The translations under genes were made by a program, and so were the position numbers. From Vairimorpha apis BRL 01 (Eukaryota > Microsporidia > Nosematidae): a DNA stretch of 55,218 bases. Below the pieces are notes generated by a model. The model made no database searches. It saw only the letters and a program-made list of their open reading frames with translations, and was not told the DNA's origin. Numbering within the stretch: the stretch's first letter is position 1; each line of letters starts with the position of its first letter. This document shows, piece after piece, positions 20,535 to 32,496 of this stretch. The stretch covers positions 1 through 55,218 of the forward strand of contig KE647314.1 of NCBI GenBank assembly GCA_000447185.1, read 5' to 3'.

Positions 20535-21712
20535 ATGCATTTTAATGAACTTAAGATTGATAAAGAAATTTTGAAAATTCTAGATTTAAATAATCTTAAT
20601 ACTTTAACTGAAATTCAGAAAAAATCTATTCCTGTAATTTTAAGTGGTTCTGATGTGATAGGAATATCGCAAACGGGTACTGGAAAAACGATCTCATTTC
20701 TTGTTCCAATCATAAATAATTTACTAAAGATAAATAAATCAATGTATTGTTTAATAGTCGTTCCAACTCGTGAATTAGCTGTACAAATAAATACTTCTAT
20801 TAAAATGTTTTCATCTTTATCTGTACGCAGTTTAGTTTTAATAGGCGGAGAAAAAATTGAGGAGCAAAAAAATAAATTAAAATCACATCCACATATTATT
20901 ATAGGCACACCTGGTAGATTATTCAAATTAAAGGATAGTCTTTTTTTAAATAGATTTCGAGTTCTTGTTTTAGACGAAGCAGATAAATTTTTTGAAGAAG
21001 ATTTTAAACAAGAAATAAAATATATATTTGATAATTTTAGAAAAAAACGACAAATGCTTTTTTTTACTGCAACATTTACAGATAATATGGAAAATGAAGT
21101 TTCAAAAGTATGTAAAAATTTAAAAAAAATTAATCTTGTGTCAAAACATAATTTGAATCATTTAGATGAATATTATGTTTTTATAGCTAGAAGATTTAAA
21201 GAATCCTGGATATATATATTTTTAGAAGAGAAAAAAATTTTAAAATTTTAGTTTTTGTTAATATGAAAAGCACCTCAGTTTTTTTATCTACATTATTAAA
21301 AAATTTAAATGTAGATAATGCTTATCTTAACGGAGATCAAGATCAAAAAGAAAGAGAATTTATTTTAAATGAATTTATTAAATCTAAATTTAACGTATTA
21401 ATTACTACTGATATAGGAAGCAGAGGAATTGATGTAGTTGATATTGATCTTGTTATAAATTATGATGTACCACAAACACATAAAGATTATATACATCGTG
21501 TAGGAAGAACAGCTAGAGCTGGTAAAACTGGATTAGCTATAACAATTGTTACACAATATGATATTCCACAATTCCAAAAAATTGAGTATATGATTAATAA
21601 GAAATTGGAATGTTATATTTTTGATAAAAAATATAAACACTTGGCTGATAAGATTGACGATCTTAAATCTAAAATTAAAGAAGAAGTTAAAATGGATAAA
21701 TACAATAAATAA
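20535..21712 (+). CDS. RRP3: DEAD-box RNA helicase, RRP3/DDX47 type, one frameshift
   Basis: About 392 residues once the frame is joined. Motifs: Q motif with LTEIQKKSIPVIL, motif I SQTGTGKT, PTRELAVQ, GG, TPGRL, DEAD, TAT (where SAT is usual), then TTDIGSRGIDV and HRVGRTARAGKTG. The C-terminal stretch AITIVTQYDIPQFQKIEYMI is very close to RRP3/DDX47 (AITFVTQYDVELFQRIEHLI) and separates it from other DEAD-box proteins. RRP3 is a nucleolar helicase for early 18S rRNA processing. The frame breaks at the A7 run 21231-21237; adding one A restores KILVFVNMKSTS without loss. ACCCG precedes the ATG. The gene converges on the polymerase alpha subunit gene with 29 bases between stops. Confidence 0.92.
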
Positions 21713-21741
21713 TTATAAATTTATTTGTTTAAATAAATTTT

Positions 21742-22815
21742 TTATATATTAAAAACATCAATATTCCCATCTTTTTGGTTAATTTTACAATTACCTAATC
21801 CAATATTTATAACATGTATTGGTCCACTTTGTCTAACAAATAAAGGAAATTTTTCTGATCTAATAATATACAAATCGGGATGTATTTTTTGTTCTAAAAT
21901 TTTATCATCATATTCTATATTGTATCTAGAAGGAAAAACAGGACAAAATGAAGCTTGAAATAGTAAATGTGCAATTAATCTGTCAAGTTCATCCCCTTTA
22001 AATAAAAACTGAGCACATTTGATCTGATTATTACATTTTTCATTTTTTAAAACTTCATTTTCTTTTATTTCATCAATAACTGGTAATGTATTTATAAATA
22101 TGCTATTATTATTTAATTCTAATTCGCATGGATTTGATAACTTTTCGATATGTATATTATCATCATAAATTGGAGGTTGTGGAAATACATTGATTGTATT
22201 TATTGAGTCTAAAGTTGGAACATGTAAAATTTTGTTAGATTTATTAGCATATGACCATTTTTTTATATCTTCTGAAATTTCACACCCTAAAAATATAACT
22301 ACACTATCATTACTTAATGTTTTTAAAATATTGCTAGAATTTTGAATAATTTCTATAACAAAATCATTTTTTTTTACATTATCGTTGAAAGGTAGTGTGT
22401 ACAAACATTCATACTTTTCAACTATTAATTCATTACCATTTAAATTTTTCCCCTTAAAGGTAACAAGTTGTCCTGTAAAGAAAGAATATTGTTTTAAATA
22501 GTTTAAATTAAGTTTTAATAAAACATTATTGCTTTCATCCACAGTATTAACAAGACACAAATTATTATCTGTATCTTTAATAATCATTCCAAACGTATAA
22601 AAACTTTGTGTAGATTTTGTGTTTATAGGTTTAAAATCCTTAACATTGCAAATTTCCCCGAATGCATTTTTTCCATTTAAAAGTCTGTTTTTAATATACA
22701 TATATTTATTGTATTTATTTAAATAAAAATACAAAGGAAGATTGTATCTACGTATTTTGAGATTTATTTGTTTTAATTCAAGTTGTGATAAAATGTCATA
22801 TTCTGATATATCCAT
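21742..22815 (-). CDS. POL12: DNA polymerase alpha subunit B (POL12/POLA2)
   Basis: 357 residues against about 600-700 in yeast and human, so the N-terminal helical domain is missing and only the OB fold (about 45-150) and the inactive phosphoesterase domain (about 150-357) remain. Diagnostic segments are YTFGMIIKD, LLKLNLNYLKQYSFFTGQLVTFKGKN (OB fold), ILHVPTLDS followed by NVFPQPP (human VPSLRD...VYPQPPF), and the C-terminal PDLYIIRSEKFPLFVRQ. The subunit tethers primase and Pol alpha to the replication fork. TTACCG lies 4 bases before the ATG, much like the neighbouring helicase's ACCCGTTAA. Confidence 0.87.
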   Translation of the reverse strand: MDISEYDILSQLELKQINLKIRRYNLPLYFYLNKYNKYMYIKNRLLNGKNAFGEICNVKDFKPINTKSTQSFYTFGMIIKDTDNNLCLVNTVDESNNVLLKLNLNYLKQYSFFTGQLVTFKGKNLNGNELIVEKYECLYTLPFNDNVKKNDFVIEIIQNSSNILKTLSNDSVVIFLGCEISEDIKKWSYANKSNKILHVPTLDSINTINVFPQPPIYDDNIHIEKLSNPCELELNNNSIFINTLPVIDEIKENEVLKNEKCNNQIKCAQFLFKGDELDRLIAHLLFQASFCPVFPSRYNIEYDDKILEQKIHPDLYIIRSEKFPLFVRQSGPIHVINIGLGNCKINQKDGNIDVFNI

Positions 22816-24122
22816 TTAACGGTAAGAAAATAATATCTAAATTTTTTATGCATAATATAATTTTAGTTTTAAAAAAAACATTTTTAAATAACTACAATGT
22901 CTTATATATTTTTTTATAAATAGAAAATATTTTCGAATTTATAATAATTCATTTGTGTTTGTAAAAAAAGATTGGTTTTATTTTTTATAAATATTTTTTT
23001 TATATTAAATAAATTTAAAAAACTACATGTTAAAAAATAACATAATTTTTCACCGATAACAATATAAAACTATTTTTTAAGTTATTAAATAAAATGTGAA
23101 TTATTAAATATTTAAAATATTATATTATAACAAATTTATAATTCCTATTTATTTTAATAAAATTTGTTTTATTTAAACGAACATTAAAAATTATTGTGTG
23201 ATTTTATCTAATAATTCATCATATAATAAAAATTATTATAGTTTATTTCCTTATTTACATATATTTATTTTTATATTTTTTTTCGAACATTCTAATCAAA
23301 ATATCATTTGATAATAAATTTTAAATGTGTAAAACGATTTTTTTGCGAGTTTATTAATATATTTTTAATTAATCTACACATTTTTATACTAAAATATAAA
23401 ATATTGTATGTATTTTATGACAAAAATATATACTATTTGAAATTTAATTTGTATATGTTTAAATTATAATAATATAATTTATATTTTAAACAAAAAATAG
23501 AATAACTGTTTTAAACATATTTTTTTTTAAAAATTCAATTTACTTTAAATATATACATATAAATAAATATTATTAAAAAAATTATATTAATATATTTATT
23601 ATATTAAAAAAATAAAAATCTAGGTTTAGAATTTTTTTAGAAATTAAAATTTTTATAGTATAATGATATCAAAAATTTTAAATTATATATCTTTAATATT
23701 AAATTTAATAAATTCTATAAATTTTAATTATTTAAAAATAAATCTATAAAATAATTCAATACATATCTTCAGAATATTTTTTTTATATAAAACATTTATT
23801 TGTATCAATTTCTAATTGATAATATTTAACATTAATAATTAGCATTTTATATAATTTATTCATTCTAAATTAAAAATTTTTTTTGAATTTTTATTTTTAA
23901 ATAATGATTTAATATATTTTCATGTTGAAATCTTATGTAAATATATTATATATTATATACTTTTTATTTAAAATTGAAATTGTTTAAAAAATGTTTTTAA
24001 ATAATTTATATGTTTACTATCAAAAGCCATTTAGAATTAAAAAAATTTTATTTTACATCTAAATATTTTAAAATAATAAAAAATAACATTTTAACTACAG
24101 GATATTTTTGACTTTTACCCAC
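22816..24122. other. 1.3 kb divergent A/T-rich intergenic region
   Basis: No gene seen. C-run start motifs at both edges (ACCG for POL12; ACCC at 24117-24120 for the gene to the right) are the only recognisable signals. Confidence 0.5.
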
Positions 24123-25013
24123 ATGCACATAAATATTTCAAACATGACTGATGAACAGTTATGCAAATTTTTAGTGCTCATATATCCTAGTAATACAATA
24201 AATAGAAACATTTTACATGAATTAAAAATACGAAACATAAAAAATAATCTATTAGTTTTAAAATATCTACTTCATTTGAAAAAAATAAATTTTGATATTT
24301 GGACAGTAAATAGATTATTGTTAATTTTGTATGAAGAAACACATAATTCAAATAAATTTATCGAAAATAAATTTACTATTAATTTTCTGAAAGTTAAATA
24401 TTGTATTAAAAAAGTTATTAAAAGTATAAAGAAGAAAGAATTGTCAGAAGATTTTAAAAATTTTATTAAATTACTAGAAAATGTTATTTTACTGTTTAAT
24501 AAAGGTACAGATCAAAGTAAAATAAAATTTTTAATAGAAAATCCTAATTTTGTTATTAATTTATTAGAGATTTATGAAAAGATAAAATTTAGGTCAAAAT
24601 GTATTTTTAAACCATTACATGTATATTTTAAAGAAACATGGTTATATATAATTACAGATAAAGATACATTTGATCAGATTTTATTTTTAATTCTAGTTAA
24701 TACAGATAATTCTAACGATTTAAAAATTAAAATTATTAATTCATCTTTAAAAAAAATTTTGTTTAATAAAAATCATGAAAGAGAATATGAAGAACTATAT
24801 TATATTGTTAAAGATTTAGAATCACGCTATAAATCATATTATGTAAATGGAAAATTAGATTTCGAAAATATTAAAAATGAAAAAAAAAGGTTTTACGCGT
24901 CAAAAATTCATAATGAAGAAAAAATTGAAGAAATCGAATTTTTTGTTGAAAAAGCACCAAAGACAACAGACAAAAAATGTTTAGAATGGTATAATATGAG
25001 AAAATTTAATTAA
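24123..25013 (+). CDS. Helical protein of unknown function
   Basis: 296 residues from the ATG at 24123, chosen because TTTACCC ends 2 bases before it. A later ATG at 24144 (MTDEQLCKF) is also possible. The protein is rich in Lys, Asn, Ile and Leu, is predicted mainly helical, and has no membrane segment, Cys cluster or repeat that I can recognise. The C-terminus is charged (KIHNEEKIEEIEFFVEKAPK). It could be an alpha-solenoid fragment or a diverged subunit of a nuclear complex; I do not assign a function. It converges on uL23 with 18 bases between the stops. An A9 run at about 24880-24888 lies inside it without breaking the frame. Confidence 0.7.
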   Translation: MHINISNMTDEQLCKFLVLIYPSNTINRNILHELKIRNIKNNLLVLKYLLHLKKINFDIWTVNRLLLILYEETHNSNKFIENKFTINFLKVKYCIKKVIKSIKKKELSEDFKNFIKLLENVILLFNKGTDQSKIKFLIENPNFVINLLEIYEKIKFRSKCIFKPLHVYFKETWLYIITDKDTFDQILFLILVNTDNSNDLKIKIINSSLKKILFNKNHEREYEELYYIVKDLESRYKSYYVNGKLDFENIKNEKKRFYASKIHNEEKIEEIEFFVEKAPKTTDKKCLEWYNMRKFN

Positions 25014-25031
25014 GTATAATAAAATTTTTAA

Positions 25032-25340
25032 TTAAATAGCTCCAGCTTGTCCTGCAATTTTGATTGCATCTCCATCATTTTTCATTTTAGCATAAACTTT
25101 TTTCCTTCCCTTAAAATCAATCATGGTATTAACCTTAGCAACTGGACAATTATATAATTTTATAATGGCATTTTTTATTTGTCTTTTGTTATACTTCTTG
25201 TCAACTATAAAAACTAAGGTATTATACATTTCTACATTTCTCATAGCTTTTTCAGATGTATGAATATTCTTTATAATATCTTGTGGTATAATATTTGGTT
25301 TTGAAATTATAGATTTTTTTGATATTTTTTCTGTAGACAT
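25032..25340 (-). CDS. RPL25: 60S ribosomal protein L23a/L25 (uL23)
   Basis: 102 residues from the ATG at 25340, chosen because CCC lies 6 bases upstream. The frame is open 30 codons further, but that part is hydrophobic and unlike the family. Conserved blocks are [53 protein letters not shown], and the C-terminal [14 protein letters not shown]. It binds 25S rRNA near the tunnel exit, where SRP and other factors dock. The N-terminal extension of yeast L25 is greatly shortened, as often in microsporidia. Confidence 0.96.
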   Translation of the reverse strand: MSTEKISKKSIISKPNIIPQDIIKNIHTSEKAMRNVEMYNTLVFIVDKKYNKRQIKNAIIKLYNCPVAKVNTMIDFKGRKKVYAKMKNDGDAIKIAGQAGAI

Positions 25341-26326
25341 TTTTAAGGGTATAAAATTATCCGATTTGTATTTTGCAAACACAATATAAAAATATATTTG
25401 CAATAAATTTTTTATAAAAGCACGTTGCATATGATTTTATTTGATAAATTTAAAATATCAAATTATAAGTTAAACATTAGAAATTTATAAAATTTAATAC
25501 ATTTTTAACATATAACTTACACATATAATCAAATAAAATTATCTTTTAGACTCTCATTTTAAAAAGTTTTTTAATTCAAATTTTTAAAATTGTTTTACAG
25601 AAATTAATAAAAAAATATATTTTTGATATTATTGATATAATATATAACGTCAATTATAATAAAAATTTATTTATATGATCACAGCTTTTAAAGTGATTTT
25701 CATTAAAAAATTATTTATATTATGTTTTTATTTGAATATTTAAAGAAATTTATTATAATGAAAAATTTAAATAATATAGTTTATAAAAATAAAGTGTGGT
25801 CTACTCTTTATAAATTTTTATTTTAAATTTACATATTTATAAAAAAAAGAGAAATTAAATTTATACAATTTTATTGAAATATTCGTTCAAAGTTTTTTTG
25901 ATTTGTATTTAAATTTTATAAATTTAATAAAAAAAGATATTATTTTATTAACTTTTATATTTTACAAAAAATATGTTGTTTTATAACATATCATTTTATT
26001 TAGTTAATATTGTAATATGATAGAATTTATTTTATTTTATCATAAATTTGATTAATTTTTTATAAATTAAGTCAACAAAATTTAAAAAAAATTAAATATT
26101 AATAATTTACAGCTATATAATTTTTTACGAAAATTTAAAAAATTATTATAATCAAAATTTTAACATAAATATATCTAACATATTTTTATTTGTGTTAAAT
26201 ATATCATTATATTCTATCGATTTAAAAACCTAAAACATAACTTTGACACTTTTTTCTTAAATAATAATTTATTAGATTCTAAACAGTTAAAAATAAAAAG
26301 TATAAATTTAAAATTTTTACCCTTAT
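25341..26326. promoter_or_regulatory. 1 kb divergent A/T-rich region between uL23 and pyrophosphatase genes
   Basis: No gene seen. ACCC start motifs are at both edges. Confidence 0.45.
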
Positions 26327-27135
26327 ATGTCAAATACATATTCAACTCACACAATCGGTTCTAAATATACCTTTGATTATAAAGTTTATATTTTAGAAAA
26401 CAAAAAAATTGTTTCGCCTTTTCATAGCATTAATTTGTATCAACATGAAGACACTTCAATTGTAACTGTTGTTAATGAAATACCTCGTTTTGAAAATGCT
26501 AAATTCGAAATTTCTAAGGATATAAGTTTAAATCCTATTAAACAAGATATAAAAAATGAAAAATTAAGATTTACTAAAAATATGTTTCCATTTAAAGGAT
26601 ATATGTGGAATTATGGCGCCATACCTCAAACATGGGAAGATAAAGATCAAGTATGTGGATATACTGGATGTAGAGGAGATAATGATCCACTTGATGTTAT
26701 TGATTTTAGTAAAATTAAAAAAAAGTTGGGGAAGTTTATCAAGCTAAAGTTCTTGGATGTTTAGCATTAATTGATGAAGGTGAATGTGATTGGAAGATTA
26801 TCGTTATAGATATAAACGATGATAATGCATTTAAAATTAAATCAGTTGAAGATATTGAATTATTTTATCCTGATTATCTTGAATTTACTAAAAAATGGTT
26901 TCAAAGCTATAAAATACCAGAAGGTAAAGGCAGAAATCATCTTGGAATGAATGAACGAATTCTTGATGGAAATTTTGCATGTAATATTATTAATGAAGCA
27001 CATGAAAGCTGGAAAAAATTATTCGAAAGAAAACATATTAAATCTATTAAATATGAAACCGAAGGGGAATGTGTTGAAAAAGATCATGACAATGAAACTA
27101 TTTCTTTTGATGAAATATTTTATTTTTGCAAATAA
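26327..27135 (+). CDS. IPP1: Inorganic pyrophosphatase, one frameshift
   Basis: Soluble family I pyrophosphatase that pulls biosynthetic reactions by splitting PPi. About 269 residues once joined (yeast 286). Motifs: KNMFPFKGYMWNYGAIPQTWE, the metal-binding GDNDPLDVI, then after the break VYQAKVLGCLALIDEGECDWKIIVIDIND, KWFQSYKIPEGKGRN, and NEAHESWKKLF. The break is at the A8 run 26717-26724; adding one A gives KIKKKVGEVYQAKVLG, as expected in the family. ACCC lies 6 bases before the ATG at 26327. The substrate-binding and metal-binding residues are all present, so the gene is probably functional. Confidence 0.95.
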
Positions 27136-27675
27136 AAATGTTTAAGTAAATTTATTATTGAAGAAAAATCTTTTTTGAAATGATTTTACATTATAAAAAT
27201 GATTACATGTGAATGTAAAACTTAAGATGTTGAAAATCAATTATATGTTTATAAAAGTTTTTTTAAATATTATAAAATAATAAAATTTAATATTCTTTTT
27301 TACAGTAAAAAAATTATGTGGTATATTTTTTACAAATTATGTTTATGTATTTTTGTTATCAAAAAATTATTAAAATAAAGATTAGACATTTTATAAACAC
27401 AATTTTATGTTCACTTTTTAATTCAAATATTAATGTTTCAAAAGCAAACCATTTAATTTTTTTTTAAATATAGAAAAATTTTTTATTTCTAAACTAGAAA
27501 ATTTTTATCTTATATATTAAAAATAATATGCTTAAAGATAATTGAAATTTATATAATATTATTTTACTTACATATTAAAATATCAGCAATACATACAATA
27601 AATATAAAAAAGTATGTTTATTATGAAACTAAACTTTAATGTCAAATTTTAAGTTTTAAAACAATTTCATTCGTT
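27136..27675. other. Convergent A/T-rich spacer, no gene seen
   Basis: About 540 bases between the pyrophosphatase and REI1-like genes with no recognisable element. Confidence 0.5.
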
Positions 27676-28314
27676 TTACTGCATCCAATCTGGTCTAAAA
27701 TGTTTTTGTGAATTCATACCCATAGAGACTTTAAGTTTATTTTTTTCTTCTTTATTTTTCTTATCAATAACTTCTTTTACTAATTTAACATGCATAATTT
27801 GTCGACTTTTTGGCAAATTAACAACAATATCATGATTGATAGATTTTTGACGACATGATAACACTTTTCCATTTTCAAGAACTAATTCATTATTTCTTAA
27901 TATTGCAGTTCTATGATTTTCTGATTCTAAATGGTATTTTAAACTGGGTCTATTTGTAAATCCTTCGTTACATACATAACATGTTTTATTATAGAGATAA
28001 ACTATTTCTTCATCATTAAGACCATGTTCTTTATAATGGTCAAAAGTTTCTATATTATTACATAACATACATAACTCATTTTTAGGTTTAATGTGCTTAA
28101 ATTCATTTGGTTGATCATTTTTTATAATTTTTTGTTTTTCTAAAAAATTTATATCAAGTGAAATATCTGAGCTTTGACCTTTTGATGTAAACTCTTCTAA
28201 TGTAATAGGTGGAATGTAATAAATTTGACGCTGTACATTTATTTTGTGCAAATCTGATTTATAATGGTCTTTTGGCGATTCAATTAATTCTAATTGACAT
28301 GCTGAACATTTCAT
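27676..28314 (-). CDS. REI1: REI1-like zinc-finger protein (cytoplasmic 60S maturation)
   Basis: 212 residues against 393 in yeast Rei1. Three C2H2-type fingers are visible: CSACQLEL...HYKSDLH (residues 3-23), CMLCNNIETFDHYKEH (about 81-96), and CYVCNEGFTNRPSLKYHLESENH (about 111-133). The first finger and the following YIPPITLEEF match REI1 (RRIANLPPIGAEQF). The C-terminal SMGMNSQKHFRPDWMQ fits the REI1/JJJ1-linked tail (NQKHYR). Rei1 helps release Arx1 and Tif6 from nascent 60S subunits in the cytoplasm. The ATG has AGCCC 5 bases upstream. The spacing between fingers is compressed compared with fungal homologues. Confidence 0.82.
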   Translation of the reverse strand: MKCSACQLELIESPKDHYKSDLHKINVQRQIYYIPPITLEEFTSKGQSSDISLDINFLEKQKIIKNDQPNEFKHIKPKNELCMLCNNIETFDHYKEHGLNDEEIVYLYNKTCYVCNEGFTNRPSLKYHLESENHRTAILRNNELVLENGKVLSCRQKSINHDIVVNLPKSRQIMHVKLVKEVIDKKNKEEKNKLKVSMGMNSQKHFRPDWMQ

Positions 28315-29664
28315 AAAAGGGCTTTATGATGTAAATTTAAAAAAATTTTAAATTATAGTAAATATAAATAATATAATTTTATTATTTATTTTTTATTAAA
28401 AAAATTAAAATAATAAAACAAATTTGTTTTTAAAATTGAAATTTATTTTATAGTGGATTATCTAAACAATTAATAAAATAAAAAAAATTAAAGGTTTTAA
28501 TGACTTATTTCTTGATTGTATTTGTATTTATTTTAAAATGCACATTTTATTCTTTTATTAAATTTTTAATAATTTTATAAAATTTTGACATTATTCGTTA
28601 ATAATGAAATACTTTAAAATCTTTAAATTTTATATTATTAATTTTTTTTATTAAATATTATTAGTAATTTAAATGTGCTTATAAAATTTAATTTAAGGTA
28701 TTTATAAAAATATACAATCTCATAAAAATAAAATTTTACTTTGTTGTGGGCTATCTTTTATTACTTTATGTAATAGGTATATTTTTTAAAATTAAATAAA
28801 TATATATATGAGAATTAGTTTTTATTTGGTTAAACTTTTATGTAATTTTCAAGGTATATCATAGAAAATTTTGAATTTTTTTAATTAAATATATTATTAA
28901 CATGATAAAATTAAACATTTAGATAACATATATTTTTTTAAACTAAATATGTTAAAAAAACAAATTTTAAATAAATAAATTATAATTTAATAAAAACATA
29001 TATTTTACATTTTTGTAAATAAATTTTTAAATTAAAAAATAAAATTTCTAAATTAACAAAATTGAAATATTTCTAAGATTAATTAAAATATTTTTAATCT
29101 TATATTTTAAAATATTTATAAAAATAGGTAAGATTTTTGATTAAAATAATGTTTTGATTCATATTTATATACATAATAATATAATTTTAATTAAAAGTTT
29201 ACAAATAATATATATTATTTATTTAATTTATTTAAATTAATTTATTTTTTTACTATATAATAGGTAAACCATATAAAAATTAATTATATTTTTTAATTTA
29301 TTTATAAAATTTACAATGCTTCATAAATTAAAATTTTACTAATATTAAATAATTTTTTTTAATTAATCAAAAATAAATTTTAAATGTAAGTAAAGTATCC
29401 AATTTTCCAAATATTTTTATTTCAAAAAATAAAATATAAATATAAAAATCACAATTGTAATATATGTAAATGTTAAAAATATAAATTATTTTTTAACCTA
29501 AATTGTAAACATAAAACTTATGTTTAATTTAAATATTGATTTTCTTAAAAATTTTTGTAAAATATATAAATAAATATTTTCATTGATACATTTTTGTAAT
29601 TTTATTAAAAAGGGTTTTTACATTATATATAATTTTATTAAAGAATACATTTTACTCCCTTTAT
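28315..29664. other. 1.35 kb A/T-rich intergenic region, no gene seen
   Basis: Divergent spacer between the REI1-like and kinesin genes. A TTGTGGGCTA patch near 28743 is not followed by a useful frame on either strand. The kinesin start motif CTCCC is at 29655-29659. Confidence 0.5.
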
Positions 29665-30920
29665 ATGAAAAATAAGTACATAGAAAATATAGAAAATATT
29701 TTTAATAATATTAAAACTGAATACGATCTCGTTTTCGATTCAGTAACAAAAAAAAAGATCATACATGCAAACGAGCAAATGAGTTAGAAGAAGAAATTGA
29801 AACACTTAAAAAAAAGCTCACTGAAAATAATACAATTTCTACACCTCAAGTAAAAAAATATTTGATTAACGAAACCAATTTACAGCAACAAATAATATTA
29901 TTACAGAATGAAATTGATATGTACAAAAATAAAATTATTTTTTATGACGAAAAATTTCAAGAAAAAGATATATTTATTAAATCTTTAAAGAATGAAATAT
30001 TAGATTTAAAAGGATCAATTCGTGTATTTTTAAGAATAAGGAAAACTGAAACTAACAATAATTTACGTATTAAAAGTAATTCAATTCAAATTAATTATAA
30101 TAAAAAAAACATGAACTTTGAATTTGACAAGATTTTTGATATTTGTGATCAAAAAGAAATTTTTAATGAATTCGAAAATTTAATTGAGTCAGTATTTGAT
30201 GGGTATAAAGTTTGTGTTTTTGCATATGGACAAACTGGAAGTGGTAAAACATATACGATGATTGGAGATGAAAAAAATCCAGGACTGATATATAATTCGA
30301 TGGAACTTTTGTTTAAATTAAAAGAAGAAAATAAAAATTTTAATATATCAATCAAAGGCATTTTTAAAGAAATTTATAACGAAGAAATTTTTAATTTGGG
30401 TGATAAAAATATAAATGAATATGAATTGACAGATTTGGAAACTAGTATAAACATAATAAAAAATATTTCAAATTTACGAATTACCAAAAGTACTAAATGT
30501 AATGTACAATCAAGTCGAAGTCATTTAGTTTGCACAATTAATATTGAAATGAAAAATGAAAATGAATTAAGAATTGGAACTTTATGTTTTGTTGATCTTG
30601 CTGGTTCAGAGAGATTAAATCAATCTCAAGTAGAAGGATTAAGATTAAAAGAAACACAAAATATTAATAAAAGTTTAAGTACTTTAGGTGATGTAATTAC
30701 TGCACTTAAAAGAAAAGATTCACATATACCTTACAGAAATTCAAAATTAACTTTTTTATTATCTAGTTATTTTCAGGGAAAAAGTCGAGTTGTTATGATT
30801 TTAAATATCAATAGTGATGTAAATATGTTAAATGAAACTATGAGTACATTTAGATTTGGTTCTAAAATAAGTGAATGTAAATTAGGTCAAGCAGAAAAAA
30901 CATTAACTAAAAAAATTTGA
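29665..30920 (+). CDS. KAR3: Kinesin-14 (KAR3/KIFC-type C-terminal motor), one frameshift
   Basis: About 418 residues from the ATG at 29665, which follows CTCCC. The N-terminal 110 residues form a short coiled coil (ANELEEEIETLKKKL; NLQQQIILLQNEIDMYKNK), followed by the kinesin-14 neck and motor: LKGSIRVFLRIRK, FAYGQTGSGKTYTM (P-loop), SSRSHLV (switch I), VDLAGSERL (switch II), NKSLSTLGDVI, and IPYRNSKLTFLL. The motor at the C-terminus indicates minus-end-directed movement along spindle microtubules. The frame breaks at the A9 run 29748-29756, and one added A joins the two parts. The stalk is very short compared with yeast Kar3 (729 residues). An A8 run at 30102-30109 is in frame, so not all long runs are wrong. 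Confidence 0.93.
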
Positions 30921-31113
30921 TTTTATAATAAAAAGTTTAAAGTAGTATAAATATTAGATTAAAATTTTATTGTTAAACATAACTTAAATATACAAAAAAA
31001 ATTAAAAATTTTATTTTTAATAATTTTAAAGTAAAATTTTATAAATATGTATTAAATTCTAAATTTTTACTTTTTAATTATAAATATAATTTAAAGTTTA
31101 TATAACCCTTAAA

Positions 31114-32186
31114 ATGAAAATTATACAAATTAACCAAGTTAATGAAAAACCAATTGAATTTTTAGAAAAATCAAATAACTATACTAAAAATTTATTTTAT
31201 AATAAAAATAATGAGATCATAGATAATGTATTAGATTCAGATGTTCTATCTGATGCAAGAAGAGCAGCTGAAGCACATAGACGTGTACGTTACAAAGTAC
31301 AAAATTTAATTAAACCTGGAATTCATATTATAGATATAGTAAATTGTATAGAAGAATCAACTAGAATTTTATTAAAAGGAGAAAAGAATAATGGAATAGG
31401 ATTTCCAGCAGGCATGTCAATAAATGAATGTGCAGCACATTTTACGGTAAATAATGGAGATAATTTAGTATTAAACGAAAGTGATATTTTAAAAATAGAT
31501 TTTGGTACACATGTAAATGGTAGAATTATGGATTCTGCATTTACAGTCACATTTGATGACAAATTTGAAAATCTAGTATTAGCATCAAAAGAAGCTACAA
31601 ATGCAGGAATTAAAGCTCTTGGTGTTGACGTTAGATTATGTGAAATTGGAAGAGATATTCATGAAGTCATGAAAAGTTTTGAAATTACACTTAATGGAAA
31701 AACTTATCCTATCAAACCAGTGTTTGATCTTCATGGTCATTCAATAGGTCAATATGTTATTCATGCAGGACAGTCAATACCATGTTATGATAATGGAGAT
31801 ACAAACAAAATCAAAGAAGACACTTTTTATGCTTTAGAAACATTTGCTACTACAGGAACTGGTCGTATTTCAGATAAATCGCCTTGTACACATTATATGT
31901 TTAATAAAAAAAACAAGGCACGTTACATAATCCTAGTTGTAAAAGTATTTATGAATTTGTAAAGAAAGAATTTGGTACCTTGCCTTTTAGTCCTAAACAT
32001 ATAGACTTTTATAATGTAATCGACGTACCTTCTCAAATATATACTAAACTTATATCTAATATGAAACTATTTACTGCGTATCCACCTTTAAATGATGTTA
32101 AAGGTTCATATGTTAGTCAATTTGAACATACATTGTATATAAGTGAAAATGGAAAAGAAGTCTTAACAAAAGGTGATGATTATTAA
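31114..32186 (+). CDS. MAP2: Methionine aminopeptidase 2, one frameshift
   Basis: Removes initiator methionine from new proteins in the cytosol, using two metal ions. About 357 residues once joined, like the E. cuniculi enzyme (358), with a short N-terminus lacking the polylysine block of animal homologues. Active-site residues are visible: CAAHF (the fumagillin-reactive His), KIDFGTHVNGRIMDSAFTV (two metal-binding Asp), LHGHSIGQYVIHAG (metal His), ALETFATTG (Glu), and FEHTLYI (Glu). The frame breaks at the A8 run 31906-31913; one added A gives GTLHNPSCKSIYEFVKKEFG, as expected. CCC lies 5 bases before the ATG. As in other microsporidia, this is the known target of fumagillin. Confidence 0.96.
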
Positions 32187-32382
32187 ATTTTTTACTTTTT
32201 AAATGTAATTTTAAAATATATAAAATAGATTATAGCTTTTTATAAAATCATTAAACTTTTAAATTATCTATAATATCTGTTTTATTTAGTTTTACAAATA
32301 AAAAACTTTTAAATAATTTTTACAAAAATAAAACATTTAAATTTTAAAAATTAATATGTGAAAATTAATTTCTTAAAATTTA

Positions 32383-32496
32383 AACATTTGTTATAAATTT
32401 ACAGAAGAAAAATTAAATTATTTAATAAGACTAAAATTTTACCAAATTATAAACTTGAACATTTGTTATAAATTTACAGAAGAAAAATTAAATTAT
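32383..32496. repeat. Pair of 39-base direct repeats
   Basis: The segments 32383-32421 and 32458-32496 are identical over 39 bases; each begins AACATTTGTTATAA and ends AAATTAAATTAT. The repeat unit is 75 bases, with an unrelated 36-base spacer. Only two copies are present. It has no coding potential and is likely a local tandem duplication. Confidence 0.85.

Noticed and set aside
25341..25430. 30-codon N-terminal extension of uL23
   Set aside because: It is hydrophobic and unlike the family; CCC directly upstream of the ATG at 25340 marks the true start.
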